Shown here: piece by piece, positions 16,305 through 25,487 of the stretch
Layout: each line of letters opens with the position of its first letter
Position numbering within the stretch: the stretch's first letter is position 1
Assembly: GCF_004764705.1 (NCBI RefSeq)
Contig: NZ_SHLX01000035.1
Location: forward strand, 1-64,000
Direction of reading: 5' to 3'
Origin: Paenibacillus cymbidii
GTDB lineage: Bacteria; Bacillota; Bacilli; Paenibacillales; NBRC-103111
DNA length: 64,000 nt
Notes under the pieces: model-generated
What the model was told of the DNA's origin: nothing
Database searches by the model: none
Seen by the model: the letters and a program-made list of their open reading frames with translations, nothing else
Translations under genes and position numbers: made by a program

Positions 16305-17304
16305 GCCGTCCCCCCTTGGTGCGAATGAGGCAGAGGAAAAAGGGGACACCGATGACGGCGGTGACGACGCCGATCGGCGTTTCGAACGGCGCGTTCATGA
16401 ACCGGCTGCCGATATCGCAAACGGCAAGAAATACGGCGCCAAGCACGGCCGACAGCGGAACGATTTTGCGATAATCGACGCCCGTGAAATATCGCGCGAT
16501 ATGCGGGATGATCAGGCCGACGAAAGCGATTTTGCCTGCCAGCGCGACGGAAATGCCGGTCAGGATGACGACCGCGAGCGTTGCCCCCGCTTTAACCAGC
16601 GCGCTGCGTTGGCCGAGGCCGGCCGCCACGTCGTCGCCAAGCGACAGCAGCGTGATCTGCTTGGACAGCAGCGCCGCCAGCGCCAGGCCGACGATCGCGA
16701 ACGGGATCGCCAGCCGGAGCAGCGACGGATCCATCTGGTGCAGCCGGGCGTTGAACCAGAAGCTTATCGTTTGCGATACTTGAAAATAAGACGCCATCGC
16801 CGCCGACACGCTGCTCAGGAAGGTGCCGACGATCGTGCCGAGAATGGCCAGCCGTACCGGCGACAAACCATCCGGTAGCAGCGTGGCAAGGCCAAACACG
16901 AGCCCGACGCCAAGCGCCGAGCCGACAAGGGAATACAAGATCAGCTCGAACGGCGTGGAGCCGCCCGGCATGATGACCGTGCACAGCGTAATCGCAAAGG
17001 CCGCCCCGTCGGAAACGCCCATGATCGAAGGAGACGCCAAATAGTTGCGCGTCATCCCCTGCATCAGCGCGCCGGATACGGCGAGAAAGGCGCCGATGAG
17101 CAAACCGCCGACCGCGCGCGGCACGCGCGAGTGCACGACGATCTGGTGGTCGATGTTGCCCGCGTCGAAATGAAACAGCGCGTCCCAAACCGTGCGCGCG
17201 TCGATGCTTTTGGCCCCGAGCCAGACCGAGCAGACGAACGCCGCCGCTATGACCAGCGGCGACGTCGCGAACAGAATGACGGGCATCGTGAAACGGATTT
17301 TCAT
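16297..17304 (-). CDS. FecCD-family iron-siderophore permease 1
   Basis: The 335-residue protein is the partner permease: N-terminal helix, then VPRAVGGLLIGAFLAVSGAL, the loop QGMTRNYLASPSIMGVSDGA, and the coupling motif GKIAFVGLIIPHIARYF. About ten transmembrane segments are visible. It starts 21 bases after the binding lipoprotein gene stop and overlaps the second permease. Together they form the membrane channel of a ferric siderophore ABC importer, like FeuBC of Bacillus. Confidence 0.92.
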   Translation of the reverse strand: MKIRFTMPVILFATSPLVIAAAFVCSVWLGAKSIDARTVWDALFHFDAGNIDHQIVVHSRVPRAVGGLLIGAFLAVSGALMQGMTRNYLASPSIMGVSDGAAFAITLCTVIMPGGSTPFELILYSLVGSALGVGLVFGLATLLPDGLSPVRLAILGTIVGTFLSSVSAAMASYFQVSQTISFWFNARLHQMDPSLLRLAIPFAIVGLALAALLSKQITLLSLGDDVAAGLGQRSALVKAGATLAVVILTGISVALAGKIAFVGLIIPHIARYFTGVDYRKIVPLSAVLGAVFLAVCDIGSRFMNAPFETPIGVVTAVIGVPFFLCLIRTKGGRHA

Positions 17305-17325
17305 CGGGTTGATCGCCTTGTCGGA

Positions 17326-18366
17326 TTAGTTGACGAGCTTGTCGACAGCCGCCTTCAGGAAGTTGATTTTGCTCCACGCCGTGCCGCCCTGGGCCAACGG
17401 ATCGACGACGTTGACGAACACTTTGCCGGTTTTGACCGCATTAATGCTTTTCCAGATCGGATTGCTTTGCAGCGTTTCCAGCGCCTTCGGCGCTTCCGCG
17501 TTCTCTTCCTCGGAAAATTGCACGAACAGGTAGTCCGGGTTCATCTCGCTGAACTTCTCGAGCGAAATGACTTGCTGCGCTTTCGCTTCCGTCAGCTGCG
17601 ACGGCACCGCAAAGCCAAGGTCGGCGTACAGCGACGGATTGTAGAACACGTCCGCCGGATAAATGTTGATGCTGCCGCTGCGGATGCGGATGACAGCGAC
17701 CTTCTTCGATTTGACGGCGTCGCCGAGCTTTGTCTTGGCGGCGGCAAGATCGGCTTTATAGCCGTTGATCGCCGCTTGCGCCTTGTCCTTCGTTCCGGTC
17801 AAGTCGCCCAGCATCAGCAGGTTCGCTTCCCAGTTGGAGGCAATGTGCGAAACCGGAATCGTGGTGGCGATTTTGCCCAGATTATCGGTCGTTTCCTGCG
17901 GGAATTTGGTCGTGCCGAGGATCACTTCCGGCTTCAGCTTCAGAATCGTTTCCAGATTCGGCTGCGTTTTTTCCCCGATGGATTCGGTTGCGCCCGTGAT
18001 GTCCTTGAACATCGCCGGAAATTTGCCGCCGACGGAGATGCCGCCGATCGGCTTGATGCCAAGCACGAGCGCGTCTTCCATCGCTTCGAGGCTGCCGGTG
18101 ATGACGAGCTTTTCCGCTTTTGCCGGGACGGTGTAATCTTTGCCCAGGTAGGAAAGCGTTCGTTTGGCGTCCGACTTCGGGGATGCCGAAGCGGAAGCCG
18201 ACGGACTTGTCGCCGGGCCGGCCGACGGGCTCGCGCTCTTCGCCGGACTGACGCTTGCCGACGGACTTGCGCTTGCCGCGGTGTTCGTCTCCTTTTTATC
18301 CGAACCGCAAGCCGCCAGCGCCAAGACGAGGCACATAGCAAGACCCGCACCGATTGTTTTTTTCAT
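17326..18366 (-). CDS. ferric siderophore-binding lipoprotein
   Basis: The 346-residue protein is a cluster A-8 type iron-siderophore binding protein. A signal peptide ends in the lipobox LALAAC with C20 as the lipidated residue; it is followed by a long Ser/Ala/Pro linker (about 28-65) and the binding domain with the helical backbone typical of FeuA/FhuD. GKIATTIPV and the C-terminal WSKINFLKAAVDKLV are family-like. The ATG at 18366 is used; AGAGGAG is 13 bases upstream, while an in-frame TTG at 18378 is too close to it. A Fur box lies 42 bases upstream. Confidence 0.9.
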   Translation of the reverse strand: MKKTIGAGLAMCLVLALAACGSDKKETNTAASASPSASVSPAKSASPSAGPATSPSASASASPKSDAKRTLSYLGKDYTVPAKAEKLVITGSLEAMEDALVLGIKPIGGISVGGKFPAMFKDITGATESIGEKTQPNLETILKLKPEVILGTTKFPQETTDNLGKIATTIPVSHIASNWEANLLMLGDLTGTKDKAQAAINGYKADLAAAKTKLGDAVKSKKVAVIRIRSGSINIYPADVFYNPSLYADLGFAVPSQLTEAKAQQVISLEKFSEMNPDYLFVQFSEEENAEAPKALETLQSNPIWKSINAVKTGKVFVNVVDPLAQGGTAWSKINFLKAAVDKLVN

Positions 18367-18407
18367 GATTTTTGCCAATCTCCTCTCATCGCCTGTATCG
18401 TTTTATT

Positions 18408-18422
18408 TGAGAATGATTCTCG
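18408..18422. promoter_or_regulatory. Fur box upstream of the siderophore uptake genes
   Basis: TGAGAATGATTCTCG matches the 7-1-7 Fur consensus TGATAATNATTATCA at 12 of 14 defined positions and is itself a near-perfect palindrome. It sits between the AraC-type gene and the binding lipoprotein gene, so iron would repress the transporter independently of the activator gene. Confidence 0.85.
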
Positions 18423-18477
18423 TTATTGATTATAGGCGATGAGCCATCGGCGCACCATGGACGAAAACCGGAATTAT

Positions 18478-20226
18478 TCATGGACATTCGCCGGAAACGA
18501 TCCGGCCGACGTGATCGACGATCCGCTCTTGCGCCAGCGCCGAATACTCCCGCCACGGATCGGACGGAATCGCATGCGCCTTGCCATCGCGCACCGCCCG
18601 AAGCTGCCGCCATGCCGCGGACTGCTGGAACGATTGCCAGAAGGCGAGCGTCTCCGTTTCCTGGCAGACAAGCACAAGCAGCCGGTCGGGCGCAAGCGCG
18701 GCCAGCCATTCCGGCGTCAATGCCGCTTCGTACATCGGGCGCTCGTCGGCCCAGGCGTTCGCCACCTGCAGATCGCCGAAGAGCACCTCGGCCATATTGC
18801 GGTTGCAGCTGGCGTATACGGTGCGCTTCAGCACCCGCAGCGTCAGCCAGCGCTCGCCGCCGGCCGCGCGTTCGATCAGCCGCCGGGCCGCTTCGGCTTT
18901 GCGGTTGTACTGCGCCAGCCAGCGTTCGGCTTCGTCCGACTCGCCGAGCAAGGCGGCCAGCCGCCTCAGCTGGGTGCGGCAATCCCCTTCCTCTTCCGGC
19001 ATGCAGAAGACGGGGGCGATGCGCGCCAGCTTCTCCCGGTCGGCATCGCTTTCGCCCAGCGAGCTGATGATGATGTCGGGCGCGTTGCCCTGCAGGGCGG
19101 CGAAGTTGCCGCTGCGGTTGCGGTCGGCCATGAACGCGTCGAGATGGATCGGGATGTCGTGGCGGTAATGCTCGTAATAATGCGCGCTCCACTTCGGATG
19201 AAGCGGCGCGGCGAACGGCACGATATGCAGCGGCAGCAGCTGGCCGATCAGCGCCGGGCGGTCGACGGCGATGCGGCGGCGCCGGCTCTGCATGTATTCG
19301 GAGGGGGCGATGCCGGTTTCTTTCTTGAACTTGCGGCTGAAATAAAATTCGTCCCCGTACCCGACCTGGTGGGCGATCTCGCGCAGCTTGCCTTCCGCTC
19401 TGGCCATCAGCCGCTTCGCTTCGTTGATTCGCAGCGCGGCGATGTAGTCGCCGACACTGTCGCCGAACGTCTTCTTGAACAGCTCGCCAAAATATTTGGG
19501 GCTGATCTCGGCGAGCCGGGCGAGCTGGTCGAGCGGCAGCGGTTCGGCGAAATGGCGGTCGATGTGGCGTTTCGCCCGCTCCAGGCCGGTCGTCGCGTCC
19601 GCCTGCCCGCGTCGGCCGAAGCCGAGCTTGCCGATCCGGTACAGCAGCTCCTGCAGCGCAAGCTGCGCGCGGAACCGCTCGAGCGCGGCCGGGCTGCCGC
19701 TTAGGCCGCGGATCGTTTCGAACTGGGCGGCCAGCGCCGGCATGTCTGCCGCCTGCAGCCGCAGCTCGCCGCCGGCAGGCAGCGGGCCGCCCGCCTTCAC
19801 GCGGCGCAGCCGGTTGCGGCTTCGCGCGGCCTGCTCGAACACGTCGAAGCGGACAATCAGCAGTTCGGCCGCGTCGGCAGGTTTGTCGCCTGCCGCGCCG
19901 AACGTTTGCTCCGGCGGGCATATGTAGACGGTGTCGCCGCGCAGCCGCCACGACTGTTCGCCGACGGACAGCCGCGCCTGACCCTGGCCCATAATGAGCG
20001 CGTGCGACAGCGACAACTGCTGCTCGAGCCGCGCGCCCTTCTCCAGCCGGACGCGCTCCGCGCCGCACAGCCGGAACAAGAAGCGGTCGAGCGGCAGCTC
20101 TGCGGCGGCGGAGGCGGCGGGGTTGGCACCGGCTCCGGCGATGGCGGGGGCGGAGGTGGCAACGACGGCTCCGATGGCTGTCGCCGCGGTTGCTCCGCTC
20201 GCGGTGACGGCGGTTTCTTTTGACAT
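18478..20226 (-). CDS. Btr-like AraC regulator fused to a siderophore-binding domain
   Basis: The 582-residue protein joins an N-terminal cupin-like region, a double AraC helix-turn-helix (about 235-335, RAKRHIDRHFAEPLPLDQLARLAEIS and VGYGDEFYFSRKFKKETGI) and a C-terminal periplasmic-binding-protein-like domain (about 340-580, with PDIIISSLGESD and TLRVLKRTVYASCNRNMAEVLFG). Bacillus Btr has this design: it binds the ferric siderophore in the cytoplasm and activates the uptake genes. The ATG at 20226 follows AAAGGAG. Residues 2-50 are an odd Ala/Thr/Gly/Ser-rich tract not expected in the family. The gene precedes the transport operon on the same strand and carries its own Fur box. Confidence 0.9.
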   Translation of the reverse strand: MSKETAVTASGATAATAIGAVVATSAPAIAGAGANPAASAAAELPLDRFLFRLCGAERVRLEKGARLEQQLSLSHALIMGQGQARLSVGEQSWRLRGDTVYICPPEQTFGAAGDKPADAAELLIVRFDVFEQAARSRNRLRRVKAGGPLPAGGELRLQAADMPALAAQFETIRGLSGSPAALERFRAQLALQELLYRIGKLGFGRRGQADATTGLERAKRHIDRHFAEPLPLDQLARLAEISPKYFGELFKKTFGDSVGDYIAALRINEAKRLMARAEGKLREIAHQVGYGDEFYFSRKFKKETGIAPSEYMQSRRRRIAVDRPALIGQLLPLHIVPFAAPLHPKWSAHYYEHYRHDIPIHLDAFMADRNRSGNFAALQGNAPDIIISSLGESDADREKLARIAPVFCMPEEEGDCRTQLRRLAALLGESDEAERWLAQYNRKAEAARRLIERAAGGERWLTLRVLKRTVYASCNRNMAEVLFGDLQVANAWADERPMYEAALTPEWLAALAPDRLLVLVCQETETLAFWQSFQQSAAWRQLRAVRDGKAHAIPSDPWREYSALAQERIVDHVGRIVSGECP

Positions 20227-20294
20227 GCTGGTTTTCTCCTTTCGTTGCGTTTGATGGAAGGTTGCTGCTATTGGCTTGAAAGGATTTATTTTTA

Positions 20295-20315
20295 TGATAA
20301 TGATAATTATTATCA
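20295..20315. promoter_or_regulatory. Fur box upstream of the Btr-like gene
   Basis: TGATAATGATAAT followed by TATTATCA forms overlapping 7-1-7 Fur sites, 69 bases upstream of the AraC-type start. It agrees with iron control of the activator. Confidence 0.9.
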
Positions 20316-20434
20316 ATTATTTTCGCCAACTTGTCTACCCATATCGTCACGATAACGGTGTTGCGGTCGCGCTCTTTGTCGCTCCCCGTTGTCTTGGCCG
20401 GCAGCTTTGTTCGGGTGCGTGTTTCATCTCAGCG

Positions 20435-20625
20435 AAATAAGCCATCTTATATAGCCTATTACGTTAAAAATGGGCAGTCGCCTCAAAATAGCCAGTGTTT
20501 TCATTGGCTATTCGTGCGGATCTGCCCGGATTGACGCTGTTTAACCCAAATAGCCAGTGTTTTCACTGGCTATTTTTGATGAGTCCTCCGAAATGGCGCC
20601 AATAAGCCATTTTTCATGGCTTATT
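20435..20625. repeat. multi-hairpin intergenic element, copy A (four hairpins)
   Basis: Four palindromes with the core AATAGCCA or AATAAGCCAT start at 20435, 20486, 20548 and 20601. The third is perfect (AAATAGCCAGTG, loop TTTT, CACTGGCTATTT at 20548-20575); the fourth is AATAAGCCAT, loop TTTTC, ATGGCTTATT. The hairpin spacing of 51/62/53 bases is nearly the same in copies B and C, while the sequence between hairpins is poorly conserved. It fills the gap between the AraC-type gene and the ABC-2 permease stop. Confidence 0.9.
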
Positions 20626-20641
20626 TCGCCCAGCCGAACGT

Positions 20642-21400
20642 TCAGGCTCTCCGTTTGTATGCACGCACCGCAAACAGATACGCGACGATCAGGATCCCGA
20701 AGCACCACGCAAGAGCGAGCCAGATATCATTGCCTGCCGCTTGGCCCGACAATAGCGCGCGTATGGTTTCTACAATGGAAGTCACCGGCTGATTTTCGGC
20801 AAAAGCGCGTACGACGGGCGGCATCGTTTCGGTCGGCACAAAAGCCGAGCTGATGAACGGCAGGAAGATAAGCGGATAGGAAAACGCGCTCGCGCCTTCC
20901 ACCGATTTTGCGGACAGTCCGGCAATAGCCGCTACCCAAGTCAAAGCCAGCGTAAACAGCACGAGGATGCCGGTTACGGCAAACCAGGACAGCACCCCCG
21001 CCGAAGAACGAAAGCCCATCACAAGCGCCACAAGAATAATGACGACGACCGAAATGGCGTTGGATGCCACCGAGGTCAGCACATGCCCCCACAGCACGGA
21101 AGAACGCGCAATCGGCATGGAGTGGAACCGCTCCATGATGCCCCGCTGCTTATCCAGGAACAGACGGTAAGCCGTATACGATATGCCGCTCGCAATCGCA
21201 ATCAGCAGAATGCCGGGCAACAGGTAGTTCACATAGTTGTCCGTACCGCTCCGGATCGCGCCGCCAAACACATAAACGAACAGCAGCATCATCGCAATCG
21301 GAGTGAGGCAAACCGTGAAGATGGTGTCCATGCTTCGCATAATATGGCGCATGGAACGTCCAAGCATCACGCTCATGTCGCTGAAAAAGTGTTCATTCAT
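20642..21400 (-). CDS. ABC-2 type exporter permease (DrrB-like)
   Basis: The 252-residue membrane protein has six hydrophobic segments and the ABC-2 layout of DrrB-type drug export permeases, including NYLLPGILLIAIASG and the loop RGIMERFHSMPIARSSVLWG. It pairs with the ATPase gene immediately upstream (8-base overlap). The ATG at 21400 has AAAGGAGGG upstream. It is the last gene of a PadR-DUF1048-DUF1048-ATPase-permease operon; the exported compound is unknown. Confidence 0.9.
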   Translation of the reverse strand: MNEHFFSDMSVMLGRSMRHIMRSMDTIFTVCLTPIAMMLLFVYVFGGAIRSGTDNYVNYLLPGILLIAIASGISYTAYRLFLDKQRGIMERFHSMPIARSSVLWGHVLTSVASNAISVVVIILVALVMGFRSSAGVLSWFAVTGILVLFTLALTWVAAIAGLSAKSVEGASAFSYPLIFLPFISSAFVPTETMPPVVRAFAENQPVTSIVETIRALLSGQAAGNDIWLALAWCFGILIVAYLFAVRAYKRRA

Positions 21401-22160
21401 TATGATTTCCCTCCTTTGTGCCAATGATGGCGAGAAAGATCTCCTCCAACGAAGGTTGTTTTTCCACATACTCCGTCTTTGCGGGCGGGAACAGCTTCTT
21501 CAGCTCCGCAAGCGTGCCGTTGGCAATGATCCTCCCCTTATGCAAAATCGCGATTCGATCGGCAAGCTGCTCCGCCTCATCCAGGTACTGAGTGGTCAGG
21601 AATACCGTTGTGCCGCCGCCGGCAAGCTCCTTGACAATTTTCCAGGTTTCCATGCGCGCCTCGGGGTCAAGGCCTGTGGTCGGCTCGTCGAGAAAAATGA
21701 GCTGCGGTTTCCCGATCAGGCTCATCGCAATGTCGAGTCTTCGGCGCATACCGCCCGAATAGGTGGACACCCTGCGGCCTTCAGCCTCAGTCAAGCCGAA
21801 ACGCTTCAGCAGCTCGTCGGCCACTTGGCGCGGATTGGCCAGGTGTCGCAGCCTGGCGATCATAAGCAAATTTTCGCGACCGGTCAAGATCTCGTCCACG
21901 GCGGCGAATTGCCCGGTCAAACTGATCGCATTCCGCACATTCCCGGGTTTTGACGCGATGTCAAATCCGTTGACGGTGGCGGTGCCTCCGTCCTGTTCGA
22001 GCAACGTGGCGAGAATTCTGACAACTGTCGTCTTGCCCGCGCCGTTTGCGCCCAGCAGGGCGAATATTTCGCCCCGCTTCACTTCAAAATCGACGCCCTT
22101 CAGCACTTCCGTGTCTTTGAAGGACTTCCGCAACCCTTTCACCTCAACCGCCAGTTCCAT
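21393..22160 (-). CDS. ABC exporter ATP-binding protein (DrrA-like)
   Basis: The 255-residue ATPase shows Walker A GANGAGKTT (37-45), signature YSGGMRRRLDIAMS, Walker B LIFLDEPTTGLDP and the H-loop in TTQYLDEAEQLADRI. Sequence is close to daunorubicin-resistance type DrrA ATPases. It starts 13 bases after the DUF1048 stop and overlaps the permease gene, so the transporter is made as a unit. Confidence 0.93.
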   Translation of the reverse strand: MELAVEVKGLRKSFKDTEVLKGVDFEVKRGEIFALLGANGAGKTTVVRILATLLEQDGGTATVNGFDIASKPGNVRNAISLTGQFAAVDEILTGRENLLMIARLRHLANPRQVADELLKRFGLTEAEGRRVSTYSGGMRRRLDIAMSLIGKPQLIFLDEPTTGLDPEARMETWKIVKELAGGGTTVFLTTQYLDEAEQLADRIAILHKGRIIANGTLAELKKLFPPAKTEYVEKQPSLEEIFLAIIGTKEGNHNE

Positions 22161-22173
22161 CCCGCCACCCCTT

Positions 22174-22524
22174 TTACTTTTTTTTATCCGTAACCTTTTT
22201 GATGGCCTTGTTAACTTTCCGGTTAACCGATTCTTGATAGAGGTCAGCGTAAGTTTTGGAATCCTTGATCAGATCGTCGCAGAAAGCGGCTACGTCGCTG
22301 CCCGTCACTTCGAGCACGCCTTTCCCCAAGGCCGCCCCCTCTTCAAAAAGATCGACAATCCCCGAGAGCAGCCCCGTTCCCTCGGTCAGCTCAACCGGGC
22401 CGACTTTGAACAAATATTTTTGCATTTCTTTATACACGATCTGATAATCCTGCGGGAGCGTTTTGACGCGCGCCACATGCGCTCGCCACTCTTTTTTGCC
22501 TTCGATGATATCCTGTATGCTCAT
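22174..22524 (-). CDS. DUF1048-family protein 2
   Basis: A 116-residue, helix-rich soluble protein of the DUF1048 family with no known biochemical role. Core features shared with its neighbour are LPQDYQIVYKEMQKYL, the LLSGIVDLFEEGAALGKGVLEV stretch and DVAAFCDDLI; the tail is very lysine-rich. These proteins are common beside PadR regulators and ABC-2 exporters, as here. It follows the first DUF1048 gene by 9 bases and precedes the ATPase gene by 13. Confidence 0.82.
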   Translation of the reverse strand: MSIQDIIEGKKEWRAHVARVKTLPQDYQIVYKEMQKYLFKVGPVELTEGTGLLSGIVDLFEEGAALGKGVLEVTGSDVAAFCDDLIKDSKTYADLYQESVNRKVNKAIKKVTDKKK

Positions 22525-22533
22525 GTTATCCTC

Positions 22534-22881
22534 CTATTTGCCTAATTTTTTGGCGATCGTTTTGTTGAGCTGCTCGCGCCACTTGTCGCGAACCGACTTT
22601 GCCCCTTCTTCCCCGGCCAGCGCGGAACAGAAGCCTTTGATATCCTCACCCAACACTTCATCGACACGCTGACCGTCCGCTGCCGTTTCTTCGAGCAGGC
22701 CAACCACGCCGTCCAGAATCGGCATGAGATTGCGCCCGGTGAAATCGGAGTGCGCCCAAAGATTGGCGTTAATGGTTTCCCATGCCTCTTGATAATCGAC
22801 CGGCAGCTTTTTGACTCGCGAATCAAAAGCTTTCATTTTTTTCGTCATGTCGCTGCCGGTAATTTTTTCCCAAATATTCAT
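22534..22881 (-). CDS. DUF1048-family protein 1
   Basis: A 115-residue paralogue of the next gene, sharing LPVDYQEAWETINANLW, PILDGVVGLLEETAADGQRVDEVLG and DIKGFCSALAGEE. No signal peptide or membrane helix is visible. The ATG at 22881 overlaps the PadR stop by 4 bases and has a GGAG site. The tandem pair suggests a hetero-oligomer or a duplication within the operon; function unknown. Confidence 0.82.
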   Translation of the reverse strand: MNIWEKITGSDMTKKMKAFDSRVKKLPVDYQEAWETINANLWAHSDFTGRNLMPILDGVVGLLEETAADGQRVDEVLGEDIKGFCSALAGEEGAKSVRDKWREQLNKTIAKKLGK

Positions 22882-23207
22882 TCTTTTTTCTCCTTTAACT
22901 CGTTCATTTTGGATGAGACGAACTCCCATTTTTCCCAGAACCTCAGCAGTTCTTCGCGCCCGGCGTCATTGATCGCGAAAAACTTTCGCGGCGGCCCCAA
23001 GTCGGAGGGCTTTTTGGTGATCTCCACCAGCTTGTTTTTTTCAAGTCGGATCAGGATGGTGTATACCGTTCCCTCCACAACATCTGCGAAGCCGAGGGCG
23101 TTCAGTCGCCGCGTAATTTCGTAGCCGTAAGTTTCTTGGCGGCTTATGATGTCAAGGACGCAGCCCTCAAGCACGCCTTTGAGCATTTCCGTCAGGTTTT
23201 CCAGCAC
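22878..23207 (-). CDS. PadR-family transcriptional regulator
   Basis: The 109-residue protein has the PadR winged helix (MLKGVLEGCVLDIISRQETYGYEI, VVEGTVYTILIRLEKNKLVE) and a short C-terminal dimerisation helix. It probably represses its own exporter operon and is released by a compound the pump exports. The GTG at 23207 has AAGGAG five bases upstream; another GTG two codons earlier is too close to that site. An imperfect inverted repeat spans about 23221-23267 in its upstream region. Confidence 0.88.
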   Translation of the reverse strand: MLENLTEMLKGVLEGCVLDIISRQETYGYEITRRLNALGFADVVEGTVYTILIRLEKNKLVEITKKPSDLGPPRKFFAINDAGREELLRFWEKWEFVSSKMNELKEKKE

Positions 23208-23314
23208 AATCACTCCTTGGTACTTTGTATAACTGGTATGCAGTATTACTTACTACCACTATAAAGTAACACGCAGTAGCCGGGATGTCAATAGCGTTTG
23301 CATCGTCACAAACC

Positions 23315-23340
23315 AAAAAGGAGCCGCATCCGCAGCTCCT
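23315..23340 (-). terminator. terminator of the transketolase gene
   Basis: On the minus strand AGGAGC and GCTCCT close a hairpin that is followed by TTTTT, 13 bases beyond the transketolase stop. Confidence 0.85.
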
Positions 23341-23352
23341 CCGCTTTCTTTA

Positions 23353-25353
23353 TTACAGACTCAGCAACTGCTTCGCCAATTGCACGACATTTTTCACGGA
23401 AAAACCGAAATATTCCATCGCTTCGCCGCCCGGTCCGGAAACGCCGAACGTATCGATCGACAACACCTTGCCGTCTTTGCCCGCATAGCGCTCCCATCCT
23501 AATGAAATGCCGGCTTCGATGGTGATCCGCTTCGTTACGGAATCGGGAAGAATGCTTGCCTTGTAGCTTTCCGGCTGGCGGTCGAACAGCTCGCGGCACG
23601 GCATGGCGACTACGCGAACGGAGATTTGCTCTTTCTCCAGTTCCGCTTTGGCGTTCATGGCCAGTGACACTTCCGAGCCGGTTCCGATCAGGACGACGTC
23701 CGGCTTGTCGTTCGTTTCCGCCAGAACGTACGCTCCTTTGCTTACTTCCGCCTTGTTGGCTTTGGTCGCTTCGTAAATCGGCAAGTTCTGCCTGCTCAGC
23801 ACGAGGGCGACCGGCCCTTCCTTCTTCTCGAGTGCGTACGCCCATGCACTGGCAGTCTCATTCGCATCGGTCGGCCGGATGACCGTCAAACCCGGTATCG
23901 TGCGCAGCGCGGCCAAATGCTCCACCGGCTCGTGCGTAGGTCCGTCTTCCCCGACGGCGACGGAATCGTGGGTGAACACATAAATGACCGGAAGCTTCTG
24001 CAGCGCGGCCAGACGGATCGAAGGACGCAAATAGTCGCAGAAAACGAAAAACGTGCTGACGAACGCCTTGACGCCGCCATGCAGCGCCATTCCGTTGCCG
24101 GCGGCTCCCATCGCGTGCTCGCGAACGCCGAAGTAAACGTTGCGGCCGGCATACGATTGCACCGCAAACTTCTGCTCGCCTTTGATATCCGTCATCGTCG
24201 AATGGGACAAGTCCGCGCTGCCGCCGAAGATCGAAGGGACGGTTTTCAGGTAGTGGTTGATCGCTTCGCCGCTGGCGACGCGGGTCGAGATCGATCTGGA
24301 CACGTCAAATGCAAGAATGTTTGCGGCATCGACCGTTACGGCGCCGCCGATCGCCTTCGCCAGCTCTTCGCCCTGCGCAGGGTATTGCTGCGCATAGGAG
24401 GCTACCAGACGGTTCCACTCTTCTTCTCTGGCCGCGCCTTTGGCTTTCCATTTGCCAAAATGCGCCCTGACCGGCTCCGGCACGACGAACTCTTCCTCGT
24501 AAGGCCAGCCGTATACGGCTTTGGTCGCTTTCGCCTCGTCTTTGCCGAGCGGATTGCCGTGCACTTTATTCGTTCCCGCTACTTTGCTTCCGTATCCAAT
24601 TATCGTTCGGACTTCGATTAGCGTCGGTTGCGAATCGTTCCGCTTCGCGGCGGCGATCGCTTCGGCGATCTGCGCGATGTCGTTGCCGTCTTCGACGCGC
24701 AAGTATTGCCAATTCGCCGACTCGGCTCTCTTTTGCATATTTTCGCTGAATGAAAGGTTAAGCTCGCCATCCAAAGAGATGTCGTTCGAATCGTAGAGCA
24801 CAATCAATTTGCCAAGCTTCATATGCCCGGCCATCGACATCGCCTCGTAGGAGATTCCCTCCATCAGACAGCCGTCGCCGACAAGCGCGTAGGTGTGATG
24901 ATCAATCACCGGGAAGCCTTGCTTATTGTATTTTGCGGCCAAATGGGCTTCCGCCATCGCCATCCCCACGGCATTGGCAATCCCTTGCCCGAGCGGGCCG
25001 GTCGTGGCATCCACGCCATCCGTGTGCCCGAATTCGGGATGTCCCGGCGTCTTGCTGTTCAGCTTGCGGAACTGCTTCAAGTCGTCGAGCGTCACCGCGT
25101 AGCCGGACAAATGCAGGAGGCTGTACAACAGAGCCGAGCCGTGACCCGCCGACAAAACGAAGCGGTCGCGGTTGAACCATTTGGCGTTGCCCGGATTGTG
25201 CCGAAGGTGGCTGGACCAAAGGGCGTAAGCCATTGGCGCGGCGCCCATCGGCAGCCCCGGGTGCCCGGAATTGGCGCTGTTGACGGCGTCGATGGACAGC
25301 GTTCGAATCGTGTCTATCGACAGTTGTTCGATCGATTGCATATTCGTAGACAT
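23353..25353 (-). CDS. tkt: transketolase
   Basis: The 666-residue enzyme transfers two-carbon ketol units in the pentose phosphate pathway. The thiamine motif begins at [13 protein letters not shown], the N-terminal phosphate/histidine site is [19 protein letters not shown], and the transketolase signature [17 protein letters not shown] is intact. The ATG has AAAAGGAGA upstream. It is monocistronic, with a terminator after it and a divergent LysR gene before it, which may control it. Confidence 0.97.
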   Translation of the reverse strand: MSTNMQSIEQLSIDTIRTLSIDAVNSANSGHPGLPMGAAPMAYALWSSHLRHNPGNAKWFNRDRFVLSAGHGSALLYSLLHLSGYAVTLDDLKQFRKLNSKTPGHPEFGHTDGVDATTGPLGQGIANAVGMAMAEAHLAAKYNKQGFPVIDHHTYALVGDGCLMEGISYEAMSMAGHMKLGKLIVLYDSNDISLDGELNLSFSENMQKRAESANWQYLRVEDGNDIAQIAEAIAAAKRNDSQPTLIEVRTIIGYGSKVAGTNKVHGNPLGKDEAKATKAVYGWPYEEEFVVPEPVRAHFGKWKAKGAAREEEWNRLVASYAQQYPAQGEELAKAIGGAVTVDAANILAFDVSRSISTRVASGEAINHYLKTVPSIFGGSADLSHSTMTDIKGEQKFAVQSYAGRNVYFGVREHAMGAAGNGMALHGGVKAFVSTFFVFCDYLRPSIRLAALQKLPVIYVFTHDSVAVGEDGPTHEPVEHLAALRTIPGLTVIRPTDANETASAWAYALEKKEGPVALVLSRQNLPIYEATKANKAEVSKGAYVLAETNDKPDVVLIGTGSEVSLAMNAKAELEKEQISVRVVAMPCRELFDRQPESYKASILPDSVTKRITIEAGISLGWERYAGKDGKVLSIDTFGVSGPGGEAMEYFGFSVKNVVQLAKQLLSL

Positions 25354-25487
25354 GTTACTCTCCTTTTCGATAGGGAAATTGGAAGTGAACGGTTTGGATT
25401 TGAGCTATGGCTTCTCACTCGCAGTTTCACTATAATACGATTAACACACATGCATGTAATCGATAGTTTTCATGGGGGATATAGACC

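Noticed and set aside
20226-20316. N-terminal extension of the Btr-like protein beginning with seven isoleucines
   Set aside because: It is a translation of the Fur box; the true start has AAAGGAG just upstream.
18386-20350. A 654-codon open frame parallel to the Btr-like gene
   Set aside because: Arg/Ala-rich shadow frame of the real gene in GC-rich DNA; the AraC and binding-protein motifs are in the other frame.
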